Assembly: GCF_900101905.1 (NCBI RefSeq)
Contig: NZ_FNAJ01000001.1
Span: 806,001-870,000, forward strand
Reading direction: 5' to 3'
Length of the DNA stretch: 64,000 bases
From: Myxococcus virescens
GTDB lineage: Bacteria; Myxococcota; Myxococcia; Myxococcales; Myxococcaceae
Part shown: piece by piece, positions 43,208 to 53,683 of the stretch
How positions within the stretch are numbered: position 1 is the stretch's first letter
How the letters are laid out: every line of letters begins with the position of its first letter
The notes under the pieces: generated by a model
The model's database searches: none
The model's input: only the letters and a program-made list of their open reading frames with translations
What the model was told of the DNA's origin: nothing
Program-made: the position numbers and the translations under genes

Positions 43208-45302
43208 GCTCATCCTCGGACTCGGGTTGATGGCAGTAGGCGTGCTGGGGGCGTCGCTCGACGCCCCCGTCACGTCAGTCACGGTCTACAGCGACCAGGC
43301 GCAGGTGGTTCGCTCCGGCAGCCTCACGGTTTCCGGCTCGCGGCGGGTGACGTTTCCCCGGCTGCCCAAGAACGTGGATACGGACTCCATCCGCGTCGAA
43401 GCCGAAGGCGCGGAGGTGTCCCACGTCGACGTGCGCATCGTGAAGGGAGAGTCCTTCTCCCATGACGAAGCCCGGAAGCTCATCGCGAGGCTGGAAGACG
43501 TCGACGTCGCGCTCGCGCGCATCGCCGCGGAGCGCAATGTCCATCACATCCAGATTGAAGCGCTCCGGCGTATTCGCCCCACGGTGCCGGGCGATGGCGA
43601 GGCGGCACGGGCTCAGACGAGCCCCTCCAACTGGAGCACCGCCGCGGCCTTCCTCGTGGACAACATCGCGCGGCTCGACGCTCGGATGCGAGAACTGGAG
43701 GCACAATCCGAGACGCTCAAGAAGGAACAGCAGCAGCACAAGGAGCGCGCCTCGACGTTGGGCAAGACGTTTGGCGAACCGGGGGTCGAGGTGGGCGCCA
43801 CGCTCACGGGCAACGGCGCCACGAAGGTGACGTTGACGTACCTCACCACCGGTGCCCGCTGGTATCCCCGATATGAGTTGCAGCTCCAACCCGAGTCGCA
43901 ACGGATGCAGATGGCCTTTTACGGCCGCGTCAGCCAGGAGACGGGTGAGGACTGGGAGGGCGCGCGGCTCACGCTCAGCACCGCCCTGCCCTCCAATGCC
44001 ACCGCGATGCCGAAGCTCAGCACCTGGAAGCTGGGCGTCCGGGAGCGCTTCATTCCCACGCCCCATCCCCATCAAGAGTCCATTCGGCCCGCGCAAGGCG
44101 CTCCGGACAGCCAGCCCAAGGTCACGGCATCGGCCGACCAAGCACTGCGCGCGCAGTTGCTATTGCTGGCTGGCGCGCAGGCCGGAGAGCAACCCGCGCC
44201 CACGCAGCCCCAAGCCCCCGAGCCTCCGCGGGAAAAGGGCCGGGGCACCATCCTGGGCACCGTCACCGACGCGCAGTCCCGAAAGCCGCTTGCAGATGTG
44301 GTCGTCATCGCGACGGCCCCCTCGCTCGAGGGGGATTACCTGACAGTGACCAACGCCAAGGGGGAGTACCTCATCTCCGGGATTCCCGCGGACCTCTACA
44401 CCTTGCGGTTCGAACGCGAGGCGAACAAGCCCTATGCCCGCAGCCACATCCAACTCCGTCCGGCCCGTACGATCCGCGTCAACGTGGAATTGCTTTCCGA
44501 TTCCCTGCGCGAAACCATCGGAATCAATGGCCGCGGGCCCATCATCGACGTCGGTTCCACCATGGCGGGCGTCAATATTGACGTGGGGTTCGCCCACAAG
44601 GATTCCATCCCGCAGGACGTGGGACTGAGCCCACCGCCAGCCTGGCGGCCCCCCACGTTCAACCCGGAGTCGCCCGTCGCCGTCGCGGGGGGTTACAACC
44701 TCACCTTCACCTCGCGGCATCGGGAGACCCTTCTCAGCGGCAAGGGCGAGCGCAGTCTGCCCCTGGTCTCCGAGTCCTGGCCCGTGCAGGTGGAGCGACA
44801 GGTGTTCCCCGCGCTCTCGCAGAACGCATACCTCGTCGCGACCCTCAAAGGCCCCGCCCGGACCGTGCTTCCCGGCGGTGACGCGTCGCTCTTCGTGGGG
44901 ACCGACCCGGCCGGCTCCGCGACGTTGGAGACGCTCGTCCCCGGCGGCACCTTCACCCTGCCGCTGGGCATCGACCGCGAGGTGCGCAGCGCCCGCAATG
45001 TGCGGCTCGTCGAGGCGGAGAAGGGCTTCATCTCCAAGGAAGAGGTGGGAACCTACGAAGTCACCATCGAGGTTCCCAATCCCTATCCCTTCCCGCTGGC
45101 AGTGCGCGTGATGGACCAACTCCCGCTCAACACCGACGGCAAGGTGGAGGTGGCGCTGGTCCGCGCCGTGCCCTCCGTTCAGCCCGACACGGGAACGGGG
45201 AAGCTCCAGTGGAACGTGACGGTGCCCCCGTCCAGCAAGTCCACCATCGCCTTCCAATACACCCTGAGCCGCCCCAAGGGCTGGCGTCTGTTCCAGAAGT
45301 AG
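43206..45302 (+). CDS. DUF4139 (mucoidy-inhibitor-like) protein with inserted Oar/TonB-receptor-like module
   Basis: 698 aa with N-terminal signal sequence (MLILGLGLMAVGVLGA). Residues ~22-120 are a DUF4140-like domain (SVTVYSDQAQVVRSG), followed by a coiled coil (~150-190). The DUF4139 domain starts near 205 (VTLTYLTTGARWYPRYEL) and ends with SKSTIAFQYTLSRPKGW. It is split at residues ~345-485 by a foreign module: a carboxypeptidase-regulatory-like fold (GTVTDAQSRKPLADVVV, NAKGEYLISGIPADLYTLRF) and then a stretch ending IIDVGSTMAGVN. The module closely resembles the N-terminal extension and plug entrance of myxobacterial Oar-like TonB receptors. It is followed 15 bp later by a second DUF4139 gene. 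Function unknown; probably envelope-located. Confidence 0.82.
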   Translation: MLILGLGLMAVGVLGASLDAPVTSVTVYSDQAQVVRSGSLTVSGSRRVTFPRLPKNVDTDSIRVEAEGAEVSHVDVRIVKGESFSHDEARKLIARLEDVDVALARIAAERNVHHIQIEALRRIRPTVPGDGEAARAQTSPSNWSTAAAFLVDNIARLDARMRELEAQSETLKKEQQQHKERASTLGKTFGEPGVEVGATLTGNGATKVTLTYLTTGARWYPRYELQLQPESQRMQMAFYGRVSQETGEDWEGARLTLSTALPSNATAMPKLSTWKLGVRERFIPTPHPHQESIRPAQGAPDSQPKVTASADQALRAQLLLLAGAQAGEQPAPTQPQAPEPPREKGRGTILGTVTDAQSRKPLADVVVIATAPSLEGDYLTVTNAKGEYLISGIPADLYTLRFEREANKPYARSHIQLRPARTIRVNVELLSDSLRETIGINGRGPIIDVGSTMAGVNIDVGFAHKDSIPQDVGLSPPPAWRPPTFNPESPVAVAGGYNLTFTSRHRETLLSGKGERSLPLVSESWPVQVERQVFPALSQNAYLVATLKGPARTVLPGGDASLFVGTDPAGSATLETLVPGGTFTLPLGIDREVRSARNVRLVEAEKGFISKEEVGTYEVTIEVPNPYPFPLAVRVMDQLPLNTDGKVEVALVRAVPSVQPDTGTGKLQWNVTVPPSSKSTIAFQYTLSRPKGWRLFQK

Positions 45303-45317
45303 CCCGAGGACCGCCCC

Positions 45318-46883
45318 ATGCCTGCCCTGTCCCTGACGCTGTGGGCGCTCGTCGCGTCCGCCAAGGTGTCCACTGTCGTGGTGTACCCGGACCGTGCGCA
45401 AGTCACGCGCGAGCAGACCGTAACGTGCCGGGGTCCCACCAGCGCCCTCTTCGAAGCCGTCCCCCTGGCCGCCGCGCCCGACAGTCTGCGTGCCCGCGCC
45501 ATGGGCGCCACCGTGGAAGGCCTCATCAGCGAGGAGTCCACGCGCGAGGAAGCCCATCGCGAGGAACGCGCCCGCCTGGAAGCCCGCCTGGACGCCATCC
45601 TCCGTGAGGAAAAGGCCCACAACGACGCGGTGGCACACGTGAGCGACCTGAGAACGCTCGCGAATGGCTATACGGATGTCGCCGTGGACCGCATCACCCG
45701 GGCACTGACGGCTTCAAAACCCGACCCACGTGCCTGGGCAGCCGCCCTCGATTCGGCCTTGGCCGTGCGGCAGCGAGCGATGACCGAGGACCTGGAGGCG
45801 AGCGCCAGGCTGCGTGCGCTCGAGAAACGGCGCTCCCAGGTGGAAGTCGAATTGGAGACGCTCCGGCTCGACGCGGAAAGAAAGGAACGCCGCGTGGAGG
45901 TGCGCCTGTCCTGCCCCGAGGGAACGCGGGCCCGCGTGGAGCTGACCTATCTGGTGGGCCAGGTTTCCTGGACACCTTCCTATGAGGCCCGCGCGAACGA
46001 GAGCACCCGGACGATGGAGTTGACGACGCTGGCCACGGTGCGCCAGGCCACCGGCGAGGATTGGACGGAGGCGAAGCTGGTGCTCTCCACGGCGCAGCCG
46101 CAACGGGACGCGACGCTTCCGGCAATCCGGCCCCTGACCGTGTTCGCGGAGGAACGGGCGAAAGAGCGCCGGGTGTTGGTGCGCCGCGACGAGCAGCCAC
46201 AGCACGCCCACGCGGGAGGTACCGACACCACCGCGCGTTCGAAGGGACTCGAATCCGTACCACAGGGCCTGTCCGTGCAACTGGTGGCGCCGACCCCCGT
46301 GAGCATCCCTGGCGATGACAGCGCCGTGCGCGTGCAGGTGGCGCAGACCCGGCTCAAGGCCGCGTTCCACTGGCGCACCATCCCCAAGCTGTCCCCCGTC
46401 GTCTTCCGCGTGGCCCGCTTGAACAACGCCGCCGCGTTCCCGCTGCTGCCAGGGGATGTGGACCTCTATCGTGGCACGGGCTTCATCGGCCGCCAGCCCC
46501 TGGAGCACGTGGCGCAAGGTGCTCCCTTCGAGCTGACCTTCGGCGTGGAGGAAGGCCTGCGCGTGGAGCGCCGCGTGGTGGAGGAACTCCAACGCCCCAA
46601 GGGCCTGTTCAAGGACACGCAGCGGTTCCGGTACGCCTACCAGTTCACGGTGAACAACCTGCGCGCGCACCCGGAAGAGGTGGAGCTCTCCGAGCACTTC
46701 CCCGTGTCCGAGTTGGAGGACGTGAAGGTGGAGCTGGAACCCGAGACGACGGCCGGCTACACGCTCCAGTCCAACGACGGTATCGCGACCTGGAAGGTGA
46801 AGCTGGCCCCAGGCGAGAAGCGGACCGTGGACTTCGCCTTCCACGTCGACGCCCCCTCCCACTACGAAACGAAGGGGCTCTAG
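45318..46883 (+). CDS. Second DUF4139 protein
   Basis: 521-aa paralogue of the preceding protein without the inserted module. VSTVVVYPDRAQVTRE starts the DUF4140-like domain, a charged coiled coil follows (~70-180), then LTYLVGQVSWTPSYEARAN opens DUF4139. A GEKRTVDFAFHVDAP segment ends it. The N-terminus is short and only weakly signal-like. Co-transcribed with the first gene (15-bp gap). Two different DUF4139 proteins in one operon suggest a hetero-complex at the envelope (inference). Confidence 0.82.
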   Translation: MPALSLTLWALVASAKVSTVVVYPDRAQVTREQTVTCRGPTSALFEAVPLAAAPDSLRARAMGATVEGLISEESTREEAHREERARLEARLDAILREEKAHNDAVAHVSDLRTLANGYTDVAVDRITRALTASKPDPRAWAAALDSALAVRQRAMTEDLEASARLRALEKRRSQVEVELETLRLDAERKERRVEVRLSCPEGTRARVELTYLVGQVSWTPSYEARANESTRTMELTTLATVRQATGEDWTEAKLVLSTAQPQRDATLPAIRPLTVFAEERAKERRVLVRRDEQPQHAHAGGTDTTARSKGLESVPQGLSVQLVAPTPVSIPGDDSAVRVQVAQTRLKAAFHWRTIPKLSPVVFRVARLNNAAAFPLLPGDVDLYRGTGFIGRQPLEHVAQGAPFELTFGVEEGLRVERRVVEELQRPKGLFKDTQRFRYAYQFTVNNLRAHPEEVELSEHFPVSELEDVKVELEPETTAGYTLQSNDGIATWKVKLAPGEKRTVDFAFHVDAPSHYETKGL

Positions 46884-46890
46884 GGGCGTC

Positions 46891-46925
46891 GGGGCATCCT
46901 GCCCCTCTCCGGGGCAATCTGCCCC
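46891..46925 (+). promoter_or_regulatory. Tandem dyads, predicted NtrC-type activator sites (kinase/regulator operon)
   Basis: GGGGCA-TCC-TGCCCC (46891-46905) and GGGGCA-ATC-TGCCCC (46911-46925), both perfect palindromes, starting 20 bp apart. They lie 57 bp upstream of the -24 GG of a sigma-54 promoter, where enhancer-binding activators bind. The same arrangement occurs before the DegP gene. Confidence 0.75.
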
Positions 46926-46981
46926 GCTCAGGGTGGGATACGGCACACGCGTCCCCGAGTGAGGCACCGCCCCGCCTCCGT

Positions 46982-46997
46982 TGGCACAGTGGATGCT
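46982..46997 (+). promoter_or_regulatory. Sigma-54 (-24/-12) promoter of the kinase/regulator operon
   Basis: TGGCAC-A-GTGG-ATGC-T with the invariant GG (46983-46984) and GC (46995-46996) separated by exactly 10 bp. It differs from the consensus TGGCAC-N5-TTGC at one position. The expected transcription start near 47008 leaves a ~165-nt leader before the histidine kinase. Confidence 0.75.
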
Positions 46998-47015
46998 TTG
47001 CGTGAGCCCAAGGAA

Positions 47016-47153
47016 GCACGGCCCGCCCGTCCCGACAGCCGGCGCGGGCCCGTGCGGCAAACGCCGCCTTCCTTGTTGCAGCACTCGCGGTACGTTGTGA
47101 GAACCCACCTCCGGTCCGTGCGCTCCCTCCCCCTCGAGGCGCACGGACCGGAG
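47016..47153 (+). promoter_or_regulatory. Structured leader with a 15-bp hairpin before the histidine kinase
   Basis: In the predicted leader, GCACGGCCCGC (47016-47026) pairs with GCGGGCCCGTGC (47044-47055) with one bulge. A small GCGGC/GCCGC hairpin follows. A perfect 15-bp stem is formed by CTCCGGTCCGTGCGC (47109-47123) and GCGCACGGACCGGAG (47139-47153). The right arm carries GGAG 20 bases before the GTG start. It could be an attenuator or a translational control element. Confidence 0.55.
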
Positions 47154-47173
47154 CAGCCTCTTTCGAACCGCCC

Positions 47174-48633
47174 GTGAGACTCGCCCGCAAGTTCACCCTC
47201 GCCCTCGTCCTGCTCGCCATCGCCGTCATGGCGGGCTTGCAGTACGTCCAGGTCCGCCGCGAGCTCGAGCGCTCCGCCCTGGACATGCAGCACGACCACC
47301 GGTTGCTCGGCCACACGCTCGCTGGCTCCATCGGCAAGGCGTGGCAGCTCGCCGGGGAGCGCGAGGCGCTCACCCTGCTCCATCAGGCCAACCGCTTCCA
47401 GGAGCAGGTCCACTTGCGCTGGGTGTGGCTCGATGGCGGCCCCGGCACCCCGGCCCTCACCGGCTTCCCGCCTCGCCTGCTCTCGACCCTGCTCCAGGGC
47501 AAGGACGGCTCCATGGTGGACCCCGCCGTGGACCCCGGCCTGCTTCATTCGTACACGCCGGTGCTCATCGGCAACCGGCTGGGCGCCATCGAAATCACCG
47601 AGTCGCTGGGCGAACAGCAGAAGTACGTCAACACCGTGGTCATGGGCACCTTCGCCGCCACCGCCGCCATGGCCATCGGCTTCATCGTAGCCGCCATGGC
47701 CATGGGCCGCCGGCTGGTGGGCGAGCCGGTGGACCAGCTCGTGTCCCTGGCCCACCGCATCGGCGAGGGAGACCTCACCGCCCGCGTGCCGCTCCCGCAG
47801 CGCCGCGGCGACGAGCTCACCACCCTGGCCGGCGCCATGAACCGCATGGGCGAGCAACTGGAGGAGACGCGCTCGCGCCTCGCCACGGAGACGGCCGCGC
47901 GCCTGTCCGCCGTGGACCACCTGCGTCACGCGGACCGGCTCACCACCGTGGGCAAGCTGGCCTCCGGCGTGGCGCATGAGCTGGGCACTCCGCTCAACGT
48001 CGTCATGGGCCGGGCGAAGATGATCTCCTCCGGCGAGGCGGAGGGCGAGGAAGTGGGCGAGTGCGCGCAAATCATCTCGCAGCAGGCCCAGCACATGACG
48101 GCCATCATCCGTCAGCTCCTCGACTTCGCGCGGCGGAGGAAGCCGCACCGCGCGCCGGAAGACGTGCTGGGCCTGGTCGAACGCACCCTGTCGCTGCTGC
48201 GCTCCATGGCGGCGCGAAACAGCGTCACGCTGGAGACGGACATCCCCGAAGGACTCACGGTGGAGGTGGACGCGGGCCAGGTGCAGCAGGTGCTCACCAA
48301 CCTGGTGATGAACGGCGTGCAGGCCATGAAGCAGCCGGGCACGGTGCGCGTGCGCGCGGCCCACACCCGGAGCACCCCGCCCCCGGACGTGGGCGGACCC
48401 GAGGCGGACTACGTGCGCCTGGACGTGGAGGACGAGGGCCAGGGAATTCCCGAGGACGTGCTGGCCCATCTCTTCGAGCCCTTCTTCACCACCAAGGACG
48501 TGGGAGAGGGCACCGGACTGGGCCTGTCTGTCTCCTATGGGCTCATGCTGGAGCATGGCGGCTGGATTGCCGTGCGCAGCGAGCCCGGACGCGGTAGCTG
48601 CTTCTCCATCTACCTGCCAAGGGGTGAAGACAC

Positions 48634-48652
<19 letters not shown>
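47174..48652 (+). CDS. Membrane sensor histidine kinase (NtrB-like class)
   Basis: 492 aa. TM1 is near residues 8-25, with a ~125-residue extracytoplasmic sensor, TM2 at about 155-178 (TAAMAIGFIVAAMAMG), a HAMP linker, then the HisKA phospho-acceptor His268 in VAHELGTPLN. The N-box NLVMNGVQAM, G1 box DEGQGIPED and G2 box GEGTGLGLSVSYGL are intact, so it should be an active kinase. The start is GTG at 47174. It overlaps the downstream NtrC-type regulator gene by 19 bp, so they form a cognate pair. Expression is predicted to be sigma-54-dependent. Confidence 0.92.
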
Positions 48653-50001
<1,349 letters not shown>

Positions 50002-50003
50002 CG

Positions 50004-50804
50004 TCAGTCCACCACGTCCAGACGCACCTCGAAGAGGCGGGGCCACAGCTTGCCCGTCATGAAGATGCGGCCCGAGCCCGGCTCCACGGCGATGCCGTTG
50101 AGCACCGCCTCGGGGTTGGTCACCTGCCCCGCCACCGCGCGCGTCAGCGCCGACGCGTCGATGACGCCCACCACCGTGCCCGTGGCGGGGTCGATCTCCA
50201 GCACGTCCGAGCTGTGCCAGATGTTGGCGTAGATGACGCCGTTGGCGCACTCCAGCTCGTTGATGAGCTCCACGGGCTGGCCGCGCAGCTTCACCTGCAC
50301 CGCGCCCACCAGGGCGAAGCCGTCGGGCTCGTGGAAGGTGAGCATGGTGCCGCCATCGCTGCGCACCAGCTTCCCGTTCCAGTAGCAGAGGCCCCAGCCC
50401 TCCCCCGAATAGCGCGTGGTCCGCTCGCGCCGCGGCGGCATGCCGCTCCAGGTGAAGAGCAGGCCTTCGGTCCAGGTGAGCTGGTACAGGCGCTCACCGT
50501 CGCTGGCCAGGCCCTCCGCGAAGATGTTCCCCAGGCGCTCCATCCACACCGGCTGCGCGCTCTCCAGCGACAGCTGCCGCAGCGTCCCCTGGTGCCCGGT
50601 GCTCTCGAAGAGGTGCCCCTGGTGGAACACCAGCCCCTGAGTGAAGGCATTCGTCGCGTGGGGGTACTCACGGATGATGTGCGCCACGCGCCGCACGGGT
50701 TCCTGCACGCCGCCTCCCGCATCCGGCACCGGCCGGTTCGTGGGGCTGCAATGACACGCCGCGCCCAGCGCGAGCAAGGACAGCAGCGAGGATGGAATCC
50801 GCAT
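50004..50804 (-). CDS. Glutaminyl-peptide cyclotransferase (lipoprotein)
   Basis: 266-aa bacterial/plant-type glutamine cyclotransferase that forms N-terminal pyroglutamate on exported peptides. FTQGLVFHQGHLFESTG, LTWTEGLLFTW, YSGEGWGLCY, INELECANGVIYANIW and PEAVLNGIAVEP are the beta-propeller family motifs. The N-terminus has a lipobox-like LGAAC (Cys17), suggesting a lipid anchor. It converges with the regulator gene, with only 2 bp between their stops. Confidence 0.87.
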   Translation of the reverse strand: MRIPSSLLSLLALGAACHCSPTNRPVPDAGGGVQEPVRRVAHIIREYPHATNAFTQGLVFHQGHLFESTGHQGTLRQLSLESAQPVWMERLGNIFAEGLASDGERLYQLTWTEGLLFTWSGMPPRRERTTRYSGEGWGLCYWNGKLVRSDGGTMLTFHEPDGFALVGAVQVKLRGQPVELINELECANGVIYANIWHSSDVLEIDPATGTVVGVIDASALTRAVAGQVTNPEAVLNGIAVEPGSGRIFMTGKLWPRLFEVRLDVVD

Positions 50805-50964
50805 GAGACGCCTCGAGTGAAGCGGTTCGTGCGACGCCCACCGCCCCGCGCGAGCCTGGACCCAGGCCCGTCAGGGTGCAAGCACCCGCCCCACCGCGTC
50901 CATCGGATTCAACGCCGGGCCCGCGACACTGAGCGAACAGTCGGGGCACGCGCGCCGTGAAGGC

Positions 50965-51435
50965 TCAGCGCGGCGGCGGTATCAGCATCTCCACCGCCTC
51001 GCACAAATCCTCCATGGCGAAGGGCTTGTTGAGCACACGCGCCGCGCCGAGCAGCTCCGCTTCCTGGTGGAGCTGCGCATCGCCGAAGGCGGTGATGAGG
51101 ATGACGGGCGTCGTCCAGCCCTCGCGGCGCAGGCGGGCCAGCACCTCGATGCCCGAGAAGCCGGGCATGCGCACATCGGTGACGATGAGGTCGGGGACCT
51201 GCGTCTGCTGCGCGAGCAGTCCGTCCACCAGCGCCTTGACCAGTCCCGGGCCGTCCGGCGCCTCCACGACGTCATACCCGCGCCGGGACAGCGCCCGCCG
51301 CAGCAGGCTGCGCATCTCGGGTTGGTCCTCCCCCAGGAGGATGCGCGGAGCGCTGCGGCGCGACACCCACTCACGCGTCGACAGCGGCCACTCCCGCACC
51401 TCGTCGCTGACCGCCGTGAATTCGTCTGGCCCCAT
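50965..51435 (-). CDS. Stand-alone response-regulator receiver protein
   Basis: 156 aa: a ~28-residue N-terminal extension, then a CheY-like receiver with phospho-acceptor Asp87 (IVTDVRMPG), LITAFGD (Thr) and NKPF (Lys). No output domain. The ATG at 51435 has AAGGAG about 11 bases upstream; the open frame continues much further upstream (to 52779) but overlaps the DegP gene and is not coding. It probably relays a phosphate to or from another kinase. Confidence 0.88.
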   Translation of the reverse strand: MGPDEFTAVSDEVREWPLSTREWVSRRSAPRILLGEDQPEMRSLLRRALSRRGYDVVEAPDGPGLVKALVDGLLAQQTQVPDLIVTDVRMPGFSGIEVLARLRREGWTTPVILITAFGDAQLHQEAELLGAARVLNKPFAMEDLCEAVEMLIPPPR

Positions 51436-51789
51436 CAATGGCTGCTCCTTGTGGTGTGGTGGGCACGCCCGGCACCTGGGCCCCTCCCTCGCTTCGGGAC
51501 GGGGCGGAGCCGGGCGCCCAACGCATGAGCATCCGCCGTGCCACGCCGTGGCCCCGGAGCGTTGGCCCCTGCCCGCCCGCCAGCCGGCCCGCGAGGGCTC
51601 GCTCGCCTCCCATGCCTGGGCCGCCAGGAGCCCCATCTCTGTCGCCCATATAAGGAGGTGCTCCGCTTCTGGGACAGGCGCGGCACACCCGGACAGCGCG
51701 CTGGCCTGGCGCGGGACGCTCCTGACAGGCTCCACACCCGCTGTATGGCCCGCTGGCGCCCCAGAAACGGGGGCGGGGCACGTTGCCTC

Positions 51790-51824
51790 GGGGAGAAATG
51801 CCCCAAGCCGGGGCAGTTTGCCCC
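51790..51824 (+). promoter_or_regulatory. Tandem dyads upstream of the DegP-like gene
   Basis: GGGGAG-AAA-TGCCCC (51790-51804, imperfect) and GGGGCA-GTT-TGCCCC (51810-51824, perfect). Starts are 20 bp apart, as before the kinase operon. They end 67 bp before the -24 GG, one helical turn more than at the other locus, so both would present the activator on the same DNA face. Confidence 0.7.
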
Positions 51825-51890
51825 GGGATGAGGGGGCACCTGGGGCACGCACGGGCCGTGGCTCCGAGGCATTCCGAGGGCGAGGAGCGT

Positions 51891-51906
51891 TGGCCCGCCA
51901 ACTGCA
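51891..51906 (+). promoter_or_regulatory. Sigma-54 (-24/-12) promoter of the DegP-like gene
   Basis: TGGCCC-G-CCAA-CTGC-A with GG (51892-51893) and GC (51904-51905) 10 bp apart. Two mismatches to consensus. Its placement downstream of the dyads strengthens the call. Confidence 0.6.
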
Positions 51907-52087
51907 ATGCCTCCCAACATCGGTTCGGGCGCGGGGCTCACGCAAGAAACCCCATGGCGATGACCGCTGCTGACGTCGGGGGACAGTCGGCCGCAGGGCA
52001 TCACCTTCCACCCCTCCAAGGTGGGACCTTTCTCGCGCAGGCCCCTCGCCTGGACCGGCATTTTCCCTCTCGATTGGAGAACGAACG

Positions 52088-53590
52088 ATGGCCTGCTCGC
52101 TCCCCTCCCGCCGCTTCCTCAGTGCGCTGGTCCTTCTTCCCGCCGCCACGCTTGGCGCCTGTGGCCAAGCCATCAACTCCGCGTCCGCGGCGTCGCCCGC
52201 TCCCACCGCCCAGGTCGCCGCCGCTGTTCCGGCGCAGGCGGCGCCGCCCATCCAGAAGGCGCTCTTCAATCCGGCCGTGGCCGGAAGCCAGGGCGGCATC
52301 ACCTCGCTGGCGCCGCTGGTGGACGCGGTGAAGGGCGCGGTGGTCAACGTGGAGGTGCGCGCGCGGCCCCGCAGGTCAGCCGCCATGCAGCGCCTGCCAC
52401 CCGGCATCGCGGAGCGCTTCGGCCTGCCGCCCGGGTTCGGCGGGGAAGGCAACGGCCCGGCGCGACAGGGCGCGGGCTCCGGCTTCATCATCGACGCCTC
52501 GGGCATCGTCCTCACCAACAACCACGTGGTGGAGGACGCCGACCAGGTGCGCGTGAAGCTGGATGACGGACGCGCCTTCGACGCGGAGGTGATGGGCCGC
52601 GACCCGCTCACCGACGTGGCCCTGCTGAAGCTGAAGGGGGCGCCGGGCAACCTGCCGGCGGTGCCGCTGGGGGACTCGGACGCGCTGCGCGTGGGCGACG
52701 CCGTCATGGCCATTGGCAATCCCTTCGGCCTGGCGTCCAGCGTGAGCGCGGGCATCCTCTCCGCGCGGGCCCGCGACATCCAGGCGGGCCCCTATGACGA
52801 ATTCCTCCAGACGGACGCCGCCATCAACCCCGGCAACTCCGGCGGGCCGCTCTTCAACATGCAGGGCGAGGTGGTGGGCATGAACACCGCCATCGTCGGC
52901 GGCGCCACGGGCATCGGCTTCGCGGTGCCCAGCAAGCTCATCCAGGCGCTGCTCCCGCAGCTCAAGGAGACGGGCGTGGTGCGTCGCGGCTGGCTGGGCC
53001 TGGCCGTACAGGACCTCACGCCGGACCTGGCGCGGGCGCTGGGCCTGGAAGCGATGAAGGGCGCGGTGGTGGCGGGCGTCAACCGCGGCAGCCCTGGCGA
53101 GCGCGCCGGCCTGCGCGAGGAGGACGTCATCACCTCCGTGAACGGCAAGCCGGTGGACTCCGCGGGCGGGCTGACGCGCGCCGTGGCCCTGCTCCAGCCC
53201 GACAGCCGCGTGAAGGTAGACGTGCTGCGCGGTGGCAAGGCGCAGTCGCTGGATGTCACCCTGGGCACGCGGCCCGCGCAGAATGGCGAGCAAGAGGTGC
53301 TTCCGCGCAACGCGTCCGCCTCCGCGCCGCGGCGGCTGGGCGTGCAGCTGTCGGACACACGGGACGGCGGCGCGCAGGTGGTCGCCGTGGAGCCGGGCAG
53401 CCCCGCCGAGCGTGGGGGACTGGTGCCAGGCATGGTGCTGGTCCAGGTGGGCGACCAGAAAATCGCCAGCGCGTCGGACGCCGCCCAGGCACTGACGGCC
53501 GCGAAGCCCGGCGCCGCGCTGCTCCTGCGCGTGCGCATGCCGGGTTCGGAGTCCACGCTGCTGCGCGCGGTGGAAGTCCCGGAGCGCTGA
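52088..53590 (+). CDS. DegP/HtrA-type serine protease, lipoprotein
   Basis: 500-aa periplasmic quality-control protease. The signal peptide ends in a lipobox LGAC (Cys21), so it is probably membrane-anchored, unlike soluble E. coli DegP. The catalytic triad is visible as His146 (NNHVVED), Asp176 (LTDVALL) and Ser251 (NPGNSGGPLF). Two PDZ domains follow at about 300-390 and 410-495. The ATG has GGAG 10 bases upstream. Predicted regulation: sigma-54 promoter with dyads matching those of the kinase/NtrC operon, which points to an envelope-stress response. Confidence 0.93.
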   Translation: MACSLPSRRFLSALVLLPAATLGACGQAINSASAASPAPTAQVAAAVPAQAAPPIQKALFNPAVAGSQGGITSLAPLVDAVKGAVVNVEVRARPRRSAAMQRLPPGIAERFGLPPGFGGEGNGPARQGAGSGFIIDASGIVLTNNHVVEDADQVRVKLDDGRAFDAEVMGRDPLTDVALLKLKGAPGNLPAVPLGDSDALRVGDAVMAIGNPFGLASSVSAGILSARARDIQAGPYDEFLQTDAAINPGNSGGPLFNMQGEVVGMNTAIVGGATGIGFAVPSKLIQALLPQLKETGVVRRGWLGLAVQDLTPDLARALGLEAMKGAVVAGVNRGSPGERAGLREEDVITSVNGKPVDSAGGLTRAVALLQPDSRVKVDVLRGGKAQSLDVTLGTRPAQNGEQEVLPRNASASAPRRLGVQLSDTRDGGAQVVAVEPGSPAERGGLVPGMVLVQVGDQKIASASDAAQALTAAKPGAALLLRVRMPGSESTLLRAVEVPER

Positions 53591-53612
53591 ACACGGTGGT
53601 GGGAAACCCTGG

Positions 53613-53646
53613 ACCCCCGGGATGGTACGTAGACGACCCCGGGGGT
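53613..53646 (+). terminator. Hairpin after the DegP-like gene
   Basis: ACCCCCGGG (53613-53621) pairs with CCCGGGGGT (53638-53646), 22 bp after the stop. Only two T residues follow, so it is a weak intrinsic terminator or an RNA stabiliser. Confidence 0.4.
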
Positions 53647-53683
53647 TCTGAAACCGGAGGACACCTGACGTAGAGTCCCCTCC

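Larger units (their letters stand above)
51436..52087. promoter_or_regulatory. 652-bp divergent regulatory region before the DegP-like gene
   Basis: No convincing gene. It contains a pair of dyads (51790-51824) and a -24/-12 promoter (51891-51906) reading towards the protease, plus a ~170-nt leader. The left 350 bp, next to the receiver gene, show nothing I can name. Confidence 0.6.

Noticed and set aside
46959..47177. 72-aa frame over the kinase-operon promoter and leader
   Set aside because: It begins upstream of the predicted sigma-54 transcription start and is made mainly of hairpin sequence.
51436..52779. N-terminal extension of the receiver protein frame
   Set aside because: The frame stays open but the extension has no domain, overlaps the DegP gene and the sigma-54 regulatory region, and a good start with a ribosome site exists at 51435.
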